Below, in pieces: positions 1-8,017 of a DNA stretch of 64,000 nucleotides. The stretch lies in assembly GCF_030811595.1 (NCBI RefSeq), contig NZ_JAUSRB010000002.1:1178001-1242000 (forward strand), read 5' to 3'. The notes below the pieces were generated by a model that was not told the DNA's origin, searched no databases, and saw nothing but the letters and a program-made list of their open reading frames with translations. The DNA comes from Streptosporangium brasiliense (GTDB taxonomy: Bacteria > Actinomycetota > Actinomycetes > Streptosporangiales > Streptosporangiaceae). Both the position numbers and the translations under genes were made by a program. Every line of letters starts with the position of its first letter. Positions within the stretch are counted from its first letter, which is position 1.

Positions 1-1380
1 CGCATGGAGATCGACTCCCGCCCGGTGGAGATCGACCAGCTCCAGCGGAACGTCGACCGGATGAAGATGGAGGAGCTCGCGCTCGCCAAGGAGACCGACG
101 AGGGCAGCATCCAGCGGCTGGAGCGGCTCCGCAAGGAGCTCGCCGACCGGCAGGAGGAGCTCAACGCGCTGGTCGGGCGCTGGGAGCGGGAGAAGGCCGG
201 GCTCAACCGGGTCGGCGACCTGAAGAAGAAGCTCGACGAGGTGCGCGGCGCCGCCGAACGGGCGCAGCGCGACGGCGACTTCGAGGCCGCCTCCCGGCTG
301 ATGTACGCCGAGGTGCCCAAGCTGGAGGCCGAGCTGGCCGAGGCCAGCGCGGCCGCCCAGCCGGAGGACCCGATGGTCAAGGAGGAGGTGGGCCCGGACG
401 ACATCGCCCAGGTCATCTCCTCCTGGACCGGCATCCCCTCGGGACGCCTGCTGGAGGGAGAGACCGCCAAGCTGCTCCGCATGGAGGAGGAGCTGGGCAG
501 GCGCCTGATCGGCCAGAAGGAGGCCGTCCAGGCGGTCTCCGACGCCGTACGGCGGGCACGCGCGGGCATCTCCGACCCGGACCGGCCGACCGGCAGCTTC
601 CTGTTCCTCGGCCCCACCGGCGTCGGCAAGACCGAGCTGGCCAAGTCGCTGGCCGACTTCCTGTTCGACGACGAGCGGGCGATGGTCCGCATCGACATGA
701 GCGAATACGGCGAGAAGCACAGCGTGGCGCGCCTGGTCGGGGCCCCGCCCGGCTACATCGGCTACGAGGAGGGCGGCCAGCTCACCGAGGCCGTGCGGCG
801 CAGGCCGTACACCGTGGTGCTGCTGGACGAGGTCGAGAAGGCCCACCCCGAGGTCTTCGACATCCTGCTCCAGGTGCTCGACGACGGGCGGCTCACCGAC
901 GGGCAGGGCCGGACCGTCGACTTCCGCAACGTCATCCTGATCCTCACCTCCAACATCGGCTCCCAATACCTCGTGGACCCGGCGCTGGAGAACGGTGCCA
1001 AGCGCGAGGCCGTGATGAACGCGGTCAGGAGTTCCTTCAAGCCGGAGTTCCTCAACCGGCTCGACGAGGTGATCCTGTTCGACGCGCTCGGCGTGGAGGA
1101 GCTGTCCAGGATCGTGGACCTGCAGGTGACGCACCTGGCCAGACGGCTGGCCGACCGGCGGCTCACGCTGACGGTGACCCCGGCCGCGCGCGACTGGCTG
1201 GCGCTGACGGGCTACGACCCGCTGTACGGCGCCCGGCCGCTGCGCCGCCTCGTCCAGTCGTCGATCGGCGACAAGCTGGCCAAGGAGGTGCTCTCCGGCG
1301 AGGTCCAGGACGGCGACGAGGTCCTGGTCGACCTCGACAAGGCGAACGACACCCTGGAGATCGGCCCGGTGAGGGCCTGA
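1..1380 (+). CDS. clpB: ATP-dependent chaperone ClpB, C-terminal part (5' truncated by window)
   Basis: C-terminal half of the ClpB/Hsp104 AAA+ disaggregase, which works with DnaK/DnaJ in the cytosol to thread polypeptides out of aggregates. The frame is already open at base 1, so the N-domain and most of NBD1 lie outside the window. Visible are a coiled-coil middle domain over roughly the first 120 residues, then NBD2 with Walker A GPTGVGKT (610-633), pore loop GYIGYEEGG, Walker B VVLLDEVEKAHP, sensor LTSNIGS, the FLNRLDEV arginine-finger region and the C-terminal small domain (GARPLRRLVQ). The long coiled coil fits ClpB rather than ClpC or ClpX. No defect is seen. Confidence 0.97.
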   Translation, partial: RMEIDSRPVEIDQLQRNVDRMKMEELALAKETDEGSIQRLERLRKELADRQEELNALVGRWEREKAGLNRVGDLKKKLDEVRGAAERAQRDGDFEAASRLMYAEVPKLEAELAEASAAAQPEDPMVKEEVGPDDIAQVISSWTGIPSGRLLEGETAKLLRMEEELGRRLIGQKEAVQAVSDAVRRARAGISDPDRPTGSFLFLGPTGVGKTELAKSLADFLFDDERAMVRIDMSEYGEKHSVARLVGAPPGYIGYEEGGQLTEAVRRRPYTVVLLDEVEKAHPEVFDILLQVLDDGRLTDGQGRTVDFRNVILILTSNIGSQYLVDPALENGAKREAVMNAVRSSFKPEFLNRLDEVILFDALGVEELSRIVDLQVTHLARRLADRRLTLTVTPAARDWLALTGYDPLYGARPLRRLVQSSIGDKLAKEVLSGEVQDGDEVLVDLDKANDTLEIGPVRA

Positions 1381-1493
1381 CTGCACCGTCCGGGTAAGGG
1401 CTTGACCAGCATTGGGTTAAGCCCACCCCTCGGCAGACCCCCGATGTTACCTTCGGCAGTCGTCGGACTACCGAAAACAACAGGGGGACGTGA

Positions 1494-2231
1494 ATGTCCA
1501 ACACATCACGGCGCATCCGGGGGATCCTCGCGGTGGCGGCGCTCACGGCCGGGGTGAGCTGGTCGGGGGCCGCTCCCGCGTCGGCCGGCGACGTGTCCTG
1601 CCAGGGACGGGACATGGTGGAGCTGCTGGAGACACCGGGGTCGGTGGCGGCCGTCTGCGACGAGACCGGCGACGTCAGGGCGGCCACGGGCGTCGGCCGG
1701 ATGACGGTCCCGGCCGACGGCGAGGTGCCGATGGCCATGGAGCGGCTCGCACGGCTCGCCGGGCTGCCCGGTCTCTCCCATGCCTCGGCGGTGACCAGCT
1801 TCGCCGACACGGCCGGCGTCGCGGCGGGCGCCGGCATGCCCGCGCTGCCCTCCGGGATGCCCGGCTTCGCGGGCCACGCCCCGGCCGGCACCCTGGCCGC
1901 CGCGCCGGACCTGCCCGGCCTGCCGGGCACCCCGGGCACCGACCTCGTCAGGTTCCCGGCCCCGGCGGTCCCCTCGGTCCCCGAGGTCCCGGGCCTGACG
2001 GACCCGTCCGGCGCGCTGTCCGGCACGACTGTGCCGCTGCCCGTGCCGCTGCAGCGCCCGGTCTCGGTGAAGGGCGTGGCGGAGGAGCTCCCCGCCGCCG
2101 TCGAGCCCGAGGTGAAGGTCCCGGACCTGCCGGAGACCGCCCCGGTCGAGGTCGCCCCGCCGAAGGTCACCGAGGAGACCGCTGAGCTCCCGGTCCTGGA
2201 CCGGGTGCTCCCGGACCTCGGGCTCCGCTAG
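1494..2231 (+). CDS. secreted Pro/Val-rich protein of unknown function
   Basis: A 245-residue protein with a clear Sec signal peptide: basic MSNTSRRIRG, a hydrophobic core, and a likely cut after PASA before GD. The mature part is rich in Pro, Gly, Val and Ala, with LPG-type turns and few Cys, so it is probably extended or disordered. I recognise no domain. The ATG at 1494 follows AGGGGGAC by a few bases, which supports this start. It lies 113 bp after clpB, probably as a separate unit. A cell-wall or surface role is only inferred from export and composition. Confidence 0.7.
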   Translation: MSNTSRRIRGILAVAALTAGVSWSGAAPASAGDVSCQGRDMVELLETPGSVAAVCDETGDVRAATGVGRMTVPADGEVPMAMERLARLAGLPGLSHASAVTSFADTAGVAAGAGMPALPSGMPGFAGHAPAGTLAAAPDLPGLPGTPGTDLVRFPAPAVPSVPEVPGLTDPSGALSGTTVPLPVPLQRPVSVKGVAEELPAAVEPEVKVPDLPETAPVEVAPPKVTEETAELPVLDRVLPDLGLR

Positions 2232-2246
2232 ACACCGGCAGGACCA

Positions 2247-2288
2247 CCCGAGCAGGAGCGCCCGAGCAGGGCCGCCCGAGCAGGGCCG
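2247..2288. repeat. 14-bp tandem repeat, 3 units
   Basis: Three adjacent 14-bp units of the type CCCGAGCAGGGCCG just after the stop of the secreted-protein gene. The first unit differs at a few positions. The rest of the 180-bp gap (2232-2413) shows no gene. Confidence 0.8.
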
Positions 2289-2413
2289 CCCCAGCGAGTC
2301 GCCGCCCGTGGAGCCCGGTACGGCCCGTGCGGCGACGTCCCGGGGACCGGTGCCGCACGGGGTGCGGCACCGGTGGAACGGTCCGTCCCGGTGAGCCGGT
2401 GTGGCCCGCCGGG

Positions 2414-2953
2414 TCAGTGGGAGGCGTCGAGGAGGGCGTCGAGCTCGTCCTCAGGGAGGCCGAGATCCACCCGGATCCGGTAGCGGGTGCGGAGCAGCGC
2501 GGTGTGCTCCCCGCTGCCCCTCGCCGCCCCCTGGGCCCCCTCGGTGGCCCAGCGATGGGCCTCACGCAGGTCCCCGTAGGCGACCAGGGTCTCGGCGACC
2601 GTGAGCGCGGTGGCCGGGGTGACCCCGCCGTCGGCCCGGATCGCCTCGATCACCTCCCGCCCCTCGTCCGCCTGCTCAAGCTCGAAGAGGGTGTCGGCGA
2701 TCTCGGCCCGGGGGTCGATGCTCACCTCGCCGCCGTCGTCCACCGCCCGCTGGAGGCAGTCGAGAGCGCGGGCGGGCTGTCCGGCCTGCCGCCACTCCTC
2801 TGCGGCGATCATCAGGATCTCCGCCCGCGAGATGTCGCCGGACACGTATGCCTCTACCAGCGCTTCCAGCCGCCGGGCGAGGTCTCCATGATCATCGGCC
2901 AGAAGTGCCCGCTCAAGCAACCGATCAAGTTGCTCATGTGTCACATGCGCCAC
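2414..2953 (-). CDS. TPR-like helical repeat protein
   Basis: A 179-residue acidic, fully soluble protein made of paired helices, e.g. ALDCLQRAVDDGG and AEIADTLFELEQADEG. They look like degenerate tetratricopeptide repeats, so a scaffolding or regulatory role by protein binding is possible; no catalytic motif is visible. It starts at GTG (2953) and has only a weak ribosome site. The next gene is divergent (3118), so 2954-3117 carries promoters in both directions; a TTGACT at 3030-3035 could be a -35 for the rightward gene, but I see no matching -10. Confidence 0.7.
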   Translation of the reverse strand: MAHVTHEQLDRLLERALLADDHGDLARRLEALVEAYVSGDISRAEILMIAAEEWRQAGQPARALDCLQRAVDDGGEVSIDPRAEIADTLFELEQADEGREVIEAIRADGGVTPATALTVAETLVAYGDLREAHRWATEGAQGAARGSGEHTALLRTRYRIRVDLGLPEDELDALLDASH

Positions 2954-3117
2954 ATCGCGAGAGTACCGAGCGGCGCTCGACTACGTCCGCACAACGGCAG
3001 GTATTCCTTACGCAACCCCTCGTAAACGATTGACTACAGTACGCGTGTTACCGCAGGAAAACGGGCATATGGCAGGCGACTCCTGCCAGCGGGACGCTAC
3101 TGTTCGAAGGAGCTGCG

Positions 3118-3765
3118 ATGGGCATGTCCAAGCAGACCACCTTCACGCTGACGTTCTTGGTCGGTCTCTCCGTGCTCGTCCCGGGTTCGGCCGGATACCT
3201 CTCCGCCAGGATGGACGCCGTCCAGCGGACCTACCGCGATCTCGTGACCCTGGAGAGCCGGCTCCGCGAGGAGCGGCTTCTCGCACCGGTCCAGGACGTG
3301 CCCCAGATCCAGACGATCGCCGTGCCGGCGATGCCCTGTGAGGTCCTGCCGCCGTCCCATCCGAGGCGGCGGAAGGCGCCCATGCCCGCCGCGCTCATCC
3401 CCGTCCCGGTGGAGGCCCTGCCGGCCGAGCCGCCGCCTGCCGGGCCGACGTCCGCCGAGCCCCGGCCGACCGAGGGGCTGAGGTTCGAGCCTCTGCCGCC
3501 CGAGCCGAGACCGGCCGGCCCCGAGGCGGCCGAGCCCCGCGGGAGCGAGACCTGGGGCCGGCCCCCCTCCGCCGAGCAGCGGCGCGGGCGCGGCCAGCGG
3601 GAGCCCCAGGAGCAGTTGGTCATCTCCGAGCAGAGCATGTCCGAGGAGCGGAGCCCGCTCGAAGACCGGCGCGTGTCCGGCGAGGGAGCACCGCCACTGT
3701 CCGGCCCCTTCCGGCGGATCCCCACGGGGACCGGGCCCGATCAGGCCGAGCTGCCGGCGAACTGA
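3118..3765 (+). CDS. membrane-anchored or secreted Pro/Glu-rich protein
   Basis: A 215-residue protein with one N-terminal hydrophobic segment (residues about 8-26, TLTFLVGLSVLVPGSAGYL), a short coiled-coil-like stretch (YRDLVTLESRLREERL), then a long Pro/Glu/Arg-rich disordered tail with P-E-P-R type repeats. GAAGGAGCTGCG before the ATG is a good ribosome site. No known domain. The 3' end overlaps the convergent TetR gene by 25 bp (3741-3765), which makes the last codons less certain. The tail may be a wall-spanning spacer (inference). Confidence 0.6.
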   Translation: MGMSKQTTFTLTFLVGLSVLVPGSAGYLSARMDAVQRTYRDLVTLESRLREERLLAPVQDVPQIQTIAVPAMPCEVLPPSHPRRRKAPMPAALIPVPVEALPAEPPPAGPTSAEPRPTEGLRFEPLPPEPRPAGPEAAEPRGSETWGRPPSAEQRRGRGQREPQEQLVISEQSMSEERSPLEDRRVSGEGAPPLSGPFRRIPTGTGPDQAELPAN

Positions 3766-4388
3766 CGGTTGAGGTAGCCCCGGACCAGGCGCTTGGCCTC
3801 GGCCACGATCTCCGGGGCCCCGGCGGGGTCACGCCGGAAGGCCAGCTTGAGCACCGCGTCCCCGGCCTCGACCGCCACGAGGATGGCCAGGTCGAGCTCC
3901 TCGCTGTCGGCCAGGCCGTACTCCTTGAGGAGGAGCCCGCGCAGCCGGCCCGCGATCACCGTGTTGTTGTCGGAGACCCCGTCGAGCAGGTTGAGGTCGA
4001 CCACGTCGCCGAAGTGCAGGGACCGGAAGCCCGGAACGGTCCTGTGCATCTCCACGTATTCGTCGATGATCGCGTCGACCGCGTCCCACCAGCCGGCGTA
4101 GTCCTCCCACAGGAAGCGCCTGCCGACGCGGGAGATGAAGCGTTCCACGTGCCGCCGGGTCACCGCCTGGGTGATGGCCCGTTTGTCGGGGAAGAACTGG
4201 TAGACCGAGCCGATCGCGACCCCGGCGCGCTCGGCGATGCGGGTGGTGGACAGCGCGTCGTAGCCGACCTCGTCCAGCAGGTCGGCACAGGCGTCGAGCA
4301 TCCTCTCGACGCGCCGCGCGCTCCGCCGCTGGGTGGGCTGACGCCGTAGTGGGGCCTCGTCGGGCTCCTCCGCAGACAGGGGGGACAC
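3741..4388 (-). CDS. TetR family transcriptional regulator
   Basis: N-terminal TetR helix-turn-helix (ACADLLDEVGYDALSTTRIAERAGVAIGSVYQFFPDK, split here: STTRIAERAGVAIGSVYQF) followed by a variable all-helical ligand domain. The start used is the GTG at 4388 (SPLSAEEPDEAP...). An upstream in-frame GTG at 4442 overlaps the stop of the EphD-like gene as GTGA and has GGGAG before it, so an 18-residue longer form is equally possible. It is the distal gene of the ephD unit. The palindrome TTGGAC-N5-GTCCAA at 6308-6324 in front of that unit is its likely operator, which would give autoregulation (inference). Confidence 0.92.
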   Translation of the reverse strand: MSPLSAEEPDEAPLRRQPTQRRSARRVERMLDACADLLDEVGYDALSTTRIAERAGVAIGSVYQFFPDKRAITQAVTRRHVERFISRVGRRFLWEDYAGWWDAVDAIIDEYVEMHRTVPGFRSLHFGDVVDLNLLDGVSDNNTVIAGRLRGLLLKEYGLADSEELDLAILVAVEAGDAVLKLAFRRDPAGAPEIVAEAKRLVRGYLNRQFAGSSA

Positions 4389-4438
4389 CCCACCATCTTG
4401 CCCGCCGGACCCCCTCCAGGTCAGTCTCTCTTCGGCAA

Positions 4439-6295
4439 TCACGGGATTTCTCCCGGGCCGGAGAGCCTGGCCAGGCGGCGCAGGACGGCCGGGGAGATCC
4501 GCGAGAGCGCGTAGCCGATCTTCCCTTCGGCGTTCACGGCGACGACCGGCCGGTCGCGGTGGACCGCCCGCAGGATGTGCGCGGCCACCCGCTCCGGCCG
4601 GTATCCGCGCATGGCCAGCGCCCTCTCCGCCCTCGCGGCCGTGACCGCCCGGGCCTGCGGCGCTCGGCCGCCCACGTAGGTCGTGCTGCCGGCGATCGCG
4701 GTGGACACGAAGCCGGGGCAGATCGCGGTGACCCCGATCCCCTGGCCGGCCAGCTCCGCCCGGAGGCAGTCGCTGAGCATCTTCACCGCCGCCTTCGACG
4801 TCGAGTAGGCGGGCAGCGTCCTGCTGGGGGCGAAGGCGGCGAGCGAGGCGATGTTGACGATGTGGCCGCCCTCGCCGCGCTCGACCATCTGGGCGGCGAA
4901 CAGCCGGCAGCCGTGGATGACGCCCCACAGGTTGACGTCGAGGGTCCGCCGCCAGTCCTCGAGCGAGTGGGCGAGGAACGGGCCGGCGACCGCGATCCCG
5001 GCGTTGTTGACCACGATGTCGGGCACTCCATGCTCGTCCCGGACGAGCCGGGCGAACCGCTCCATCTCCGCGGCGTCCGCGACGTCCACCCGGTAGGCGT
5101 GCGCCGTACGCCAGGTCCTGGAGATGTCGTCGGCGGTGCGCCGGGCGGCGGCGAGGTCGATGTCGGAGCAGATCACCTCCGCCCCGTGCGAGGCGAAGGC
5201 CCGCGCGGTGGCCCGCCCGATCCCGGCGCCCGCCCCGGTGACCACCACCAGCCGGTCCTCGAACGGCCCGGCGGCTCCCGCCGGCCCGTCGTCGTACGGC
5301 CCGGTGACCACCAGCCCGTCGTCGTACGGCGCGTGGTCGCCCACCGGCCCGTCGCCGTACGAGGTGTGGTCGCCCACCGGCCCGTCGCCGTACGGCGTGT
5401 GGTCCCCCACCCGGGCCCGGCGCAGTTCCCTGGACGGCGGCGCGCCCTCGACGTGCTCGGCGAACTCGGCGATCATCCTGGCGATCGTCTCGGGACGGCT
5501 GCGCTGCGCCCAGTGGCCCGCGGTGATCCGCCGGTGCCACATCCGCGGCGCCCACGGGCGCAGGGCGGCCAGGAGCGCGGGCGAGACGAAGGCGTCCCTG
5601 GTGGCCTCGATGAGCTGGATCGGCGTCTCGACGACCGGCTCGCTGCGGGGCGCGCGGCCGGCGGTGAACATGTTCGCCCGGTACAGGCCGAGGCCGTTCG
5701 CACCGTCCTTGCCGAGGGTGTCCGCCGGATGGCCGGGGCGCGGGGCGATCCCCTCGGAGACCCGCATGACCCGTGTCAGGACGCGCGGCAGCACGGTGCG
5801 CCAGGCCAGCTCGGGGGCCACCGGGGCCTGGAACGCCCCGATGTACCAGGACCTCAGCAGCTGCCCGGCGACGTCCCGGCGCCGGCCGTGCCGCATGAAG
5901 TGGGCGGCCTGCTCCAGGCCGGGCCCGCCGAAGGAGGTGAAGGAGGCGATCCTCTCCTTGATCCCCGGCCGGCCGATCAGGTCCCAGCCCTGGATGGAGC
6001 CCCAGTCGTGCCCCACAAGGTGCACGGCCGGCCTGTCCAGCGCGTCGAGGACGGCCGCCATGTCGGCGGCCAGGTGGTCGTAGGTGTAGTCCGCGCCGTC
6101 GCGCGGGGCACCGGAGCGCCCGGCGCCCCGGACGTCGTAGCGGGCCACGTGGAAGCGGTCCCGCAGCAGGGCGGCGACCTCGTCCCAGACCCGGTGCGTG
6201 TCGGGGTAGCCATGCACCAGCAGGACCGTGGGAGCGGCCGGGTCTCCCTCCTCGAACAGCGCCAGCCGCACGTCACCGGACTCGACCCACCGCAT
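4439..6295 (-). CDS. EphD-type alpha/beta hydrolase - short-chain dehydrogenase fusion
   Basis: A 618-residue fusion. The first ~290 residues are an alpha/beta hydrolase of the epoxide-hydrolase type (LLVHGYPDT oxyanion loop, HLVGHDWGS nucleophile elbow with Asp). The last ~270 are a classical SDR (TGAGAGIG Rossmann loop, NNAGIAVAG, YSTSK catalytic Tyr/Lys). The arrangement matches mycobacterial EphD, which acts on lipid epoxides or similar lipids; the substrate here is unknown. The two domains are joined by four near-identical 10-11-residue units (GDHTPYGDGPV type). Start: ATG at 6295 with AGGAGG five bases upstream. It leads the operon with the TetR gene. Confidence 0.9.
   Translation of the reverse strand: MRWVESGDVRLALFEEGDPAAPTVLLVHGYPDTHRVWDEVAALLRDRFHVARYDVRGAGRSGAPRDGADYTYDHLAADMAAVLDALDRPAVHLVGHDWGSIQGWDLIGRPGIKERIASFTSFGGPGLEQAAHFMRHGRRRDVAGQLLRSWYIGAFQAPVAPELAWRTVLPRVLTRVMRVSEGIAPRPGHPADTLGKDGANGLGLYRANMFTAGRAPRSEPVVETPIQLIEATRDAFVSPALLAALRPWAPRMWHRRITAGHWAQRSRPETIARMIAEFAEHVEGAPPSRELRRARVGDHTPYGDGPVGDHTSYGDGPVGDHAPYDDGLVVTGPYDDGPAGAAGPFEDRLVVVTGAGAGIGRATARAFASHGAEVICSDIDLAAARRTADDISRTWRTAHAYRVDVADAAEMERFARLVRDEHGVPDIVVNNAGIAVAGPFLAHSLEDWRRTLDVNLWGVIHGCRLFAAQMVERGEGGHIVNIASLAAFAPSRTLPAYSTSKAAVKMLSDCLRAELAGQGIGVTAICPGFVSTAIAGSTTYVGGRAPQARAVTAARAERALAMRGYRPERVAAHILRAVHRDRPVVAVNAEGKIGYALSRISPAVLRRLARLSGPGEIP
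5284..5412. repeat. 33-bp in-frame repeat encoding the EphD-like linker
   Basis: One 30-bp and three 33-bp units beginning GCCCGTCGYCGTACG at 5284, 5314, 5347 and 5380. They code on the minus strand for GDHxPYGDGPV repeats between the hydrolase and SDR domains. Unit length is a multiple of three, so copy-number change keeps the frame. Confidence 0.88.
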
Positions 6296-6307
6296 CACGG
6301 CCTCCTG

Positions 6308-6324
6308 TTGGACGGACTGTCCAA
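6308..6324. promoter_or_regulatory. palindromic operator, probable TetR site
   Basis: Perfect inverted repeat TTGGAC-GGACT-GTCCAA directly upstream of the AGGAGG ribosome site (6301-6306) of the EphD-like gene. Its position would block transcription start or early elongation. The only regulator in the unit is the TetR protein encoded downstream. The site is seen directly; which protein binds it is inferred. Confidence 0.75.
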
Positions 6325-6351
6325 ACAGTAACCGGCCAGGAGGGGATCTTC

Positions 6352-7449
6352 CTAGCCGGGCTTGGCGGCCAGGCCGGTGCAGCCGCGCAGCGCCTTCCAG
6401 CCGGCGACGGCCTGCTGCCGGCCCGCCCCGGTGAGCGGGACCGGCACCCCGCCCTGGATGGTGGCCGGGGTCCACTGGTCCTTGAGCACCTTGCGGCCGT
6501 TGATCGTCAGGGTGAGCACGCCGGTCCGGCCGGTCTCCGGGCCCCAGTTGTAGAAGACGAAGTTGCCCATGCCGTAGTTGACGTAGCTGTTCTTCAGGTA
6601 ACCGCTGCCGAGCAGGATGTGCGCGTGGCCGCCCACGATGACGTCGGCCCCGGCCGCGACCAGCTTGGGGGCCAGGCTGCGCTGGGCCTCGTTCGGGCAC
6701 TTCTGCAGCTCAGTGCCCCAGTGCAGGTGGACGATCACCGTGTCGGAGTTCTTGCGCGCCTTGCGGACCTCCTGGATCAGCCGCGCCTCGTTCTTGGCCG
6801 AGGCCAGGCCGCCCTTGTCGCCGGAGGCCGTCCATGCCTGGACGAACTCGGAGTCCAGCACCTGGGTCGCGCCGATGACGGCGACGCGGTTGCCGTTCAC
6901 GGTCGTCCGCCACGGCCGGTATGCCTGGGCCTCGTCCGCGCCCACGCCCACGACGGGGAACTTCGCGCGCCTGATCGCCGCCAGCGAGTCGGACAGCCCG
7001 CTGTCCATGTAGTCCATGCCGTGGTTGTTGGCCATGGAGGCGACGTCGACGCCGGCGGCCTTCAGCGCGGTCAGCGCGGAGGCGGGGGCCCGGAAGGTGA
7101 ACTGCTTGCCGGGGGCGCGGGTGCCACCCGTGGTGATCGCGGTCTCCAGGTTGACCATCGCGAGGTCGGAACGGCTGAGCACCTTGGCGATCGGGCCGAG
7201 CGCGGTCCGCGGGTTGGCCCGCAGCCGGGACAGCAGCACCCCCTCGAAGTGCACGTCGCCCCCGAAGGAGATGGTGTAGGGCTCGCGCTCGGGCGTGGGC
7301 GCGGCCTCACCCGAGGCGGTGGGCTTCTCCGCGACGTCCGGCTCCGGCGTCGGCGCGGCGGCGCCGACCGCCGTGCACGCCGCCAGGAGCAGGCAGGAGA
7401 GGGCGACAGCGGTGGCCACAGCGAGGCGGCGCGGAATATACGTGTCCAT
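6352..7449 (-). CDS. CapA family lipoprotein (PGA_cap metallophosphatase-like)
   Basis: A 365-residue lipoprotein: MDTYIPRRL, a hydrophobic segment, then lipobox LLAAC, so it is anchored on the outer face of the membrane. The body is the CapA/PGA_cap fold related to calcineurin-like phosphoesterases: FGGDVHFEG, AMVNLETAI, MANNHGMDYM, VHLHWGTE and VGGHAHILLG hold the metal-ligand-type Asp/Asn/His residues. The Bacillus relatives take part in poly-gamma-glutamate capsule export, but actinobacterial homologues are mostly uncharacterised. The ATG at 7449 puts the signal peptide at the N terminus; longer in-frame starts would bury it. It is divergent from furA. Confidence 0.88.
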   Translation of the reverse strand: MDTYIPRRLAVATAVALSCLLLAACTAVGAAAPTPEPDVAEKPTASGEAAPTPEREPYTISFGGDVHFEGVLLSRLRANPRTALGPIAKVLSRSDLAMVNLETAITTGGTRAPGKQFTFRAPASALTALKAAGVDVASMANNHGMDYMDSGLSDSLAAIRRAKFPVVGVGADEAQAYRPWRTTVNGNRVAVIGATQVLDSEFVQAWTASGDKGGLASAKNEARLIQEVRKARKNSDTVIVHLHWGTELQKCPNEAQRSLAPKLVAAGADVIVGGHAHILLGSGYLKNSYVNYGMGNFVFYNWGPETGRTGVLTLTINGRKVLKDQWTPATIQGGVPVPLTGAGRQQAVAGWKALRGCTGLAAKPG

Positions 7450-7518
7450 CGGTATCCGAGGATGCCATCTGATCGTCCCTAAGCGGCACAACCCGGCCGT
7501 TGGAGATCTGATTCTCCC

Positions 7519-7574
7519 AAACTTGGATGACTCATTTACTTGAATGATTCCGGTTTGCCCCATAATGTGGGGCC
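7519..7574 (+). promoter_or_regulatory. furA promoter with FurA-box-like direct repeat
   Basis: ACTTGAATGATTCC (7538-7551) strongly resembles the mycobacterial FurA box (CTTGACTGATTCC core, from memory). A weaker copy ACTTGGATGACTC lies at 7521-7533. CATAAT (7561-7566) is a plausible -10 and puts transcription start at or next to the furA ATG (7575), so the mRNA is probably leaderless. FurA bound here would repress both furA and katA. Confidence 0.7.
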
Positions 7575-7994
7575 ATGGGAGATGAGGACCGGCTCCGTGA
7601 GGCAGGCCTGCGGGTGACCGCGGCCCGCCTGGCGATCATGCAGACCGTGCGGGAGGGCGACCACCTGGATGTGGACGCCGTCCACCGTGGCGTGCGGGAC
7701 CGGGTCGGCCATGTCTCCCTGCAGGCCGTCTACGACTCCCTGCACGCACTGCACCGCGGCGGCCTGCTCCGGCGGATCGAACCCGCCGGCAGTCCCGCCC
7801 GATACGAGACGCGGGTCGGTGACAACCATCACCACCTCGTCTGCCGGCAGTGCGGAAAGGTCACGGACGTCGACTGTGCCGTGGGACACGCTCCCTGCCT
7901 CGCCCCCGCGTCGGACGCCGGATACATGGTCGACGAGGCGGACGTCATCTACTGGGGCGTGTGTCCTGAATGCCGTTCCGAAGACGCTCGATGA
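7575..7994 (+). CDS. furA: Fur family redox/metal regulator (FurA/CatR type)
   Basis: A 139-residue Fur protein: winged helix (AARLAIMQTVREG..., SLQAVYDSLHALHRGGLLRRI) followed by a metal/dimer domain with HHHLVCRQCGK and CPEC cysteine pairs (CxxC twice) that bind structural Zn. Directly upstream of catalase, as in mycobacterial furA-katG and Streptomyces catR/furA units, where the regulator represses the peroxidase until it is oxidised. Probably leaderless from CATAAT. Its stop is 23 bp from the katA start. Confidence 0.93.
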   Translation: MGDEDRLREAGLRVTAARLAIMQTVREGDHLDVDAVHRGVRDRVGHVSLQAVYDSLHALHRGGLLRRIEPAGSPARYETRVGDNHHHLVCRQCGKVTDVDCAVGHAPCLAPASDAGYMVDEADVIYWGVCPECRSEDAR

Positions 7995-8017
7995 AGAGAA
8001 CCCCCGGAGGACCGCGT

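Noticed and set aside
1490..2185. Alternative 231-codon frame over the secreted-protein gene
   Set aside because: Arg/Gly-rich shadow; the other frame has a signal peptide and a good ribosome site.
4349..6331. 660-codon plus-strand frame opposite the EphD-like gene
   Set aside because: Shadow of the high-GC codon pattern; composition is Pro/Gly/Arg/His noise, and the minus strand holds two intact enzyme domains.
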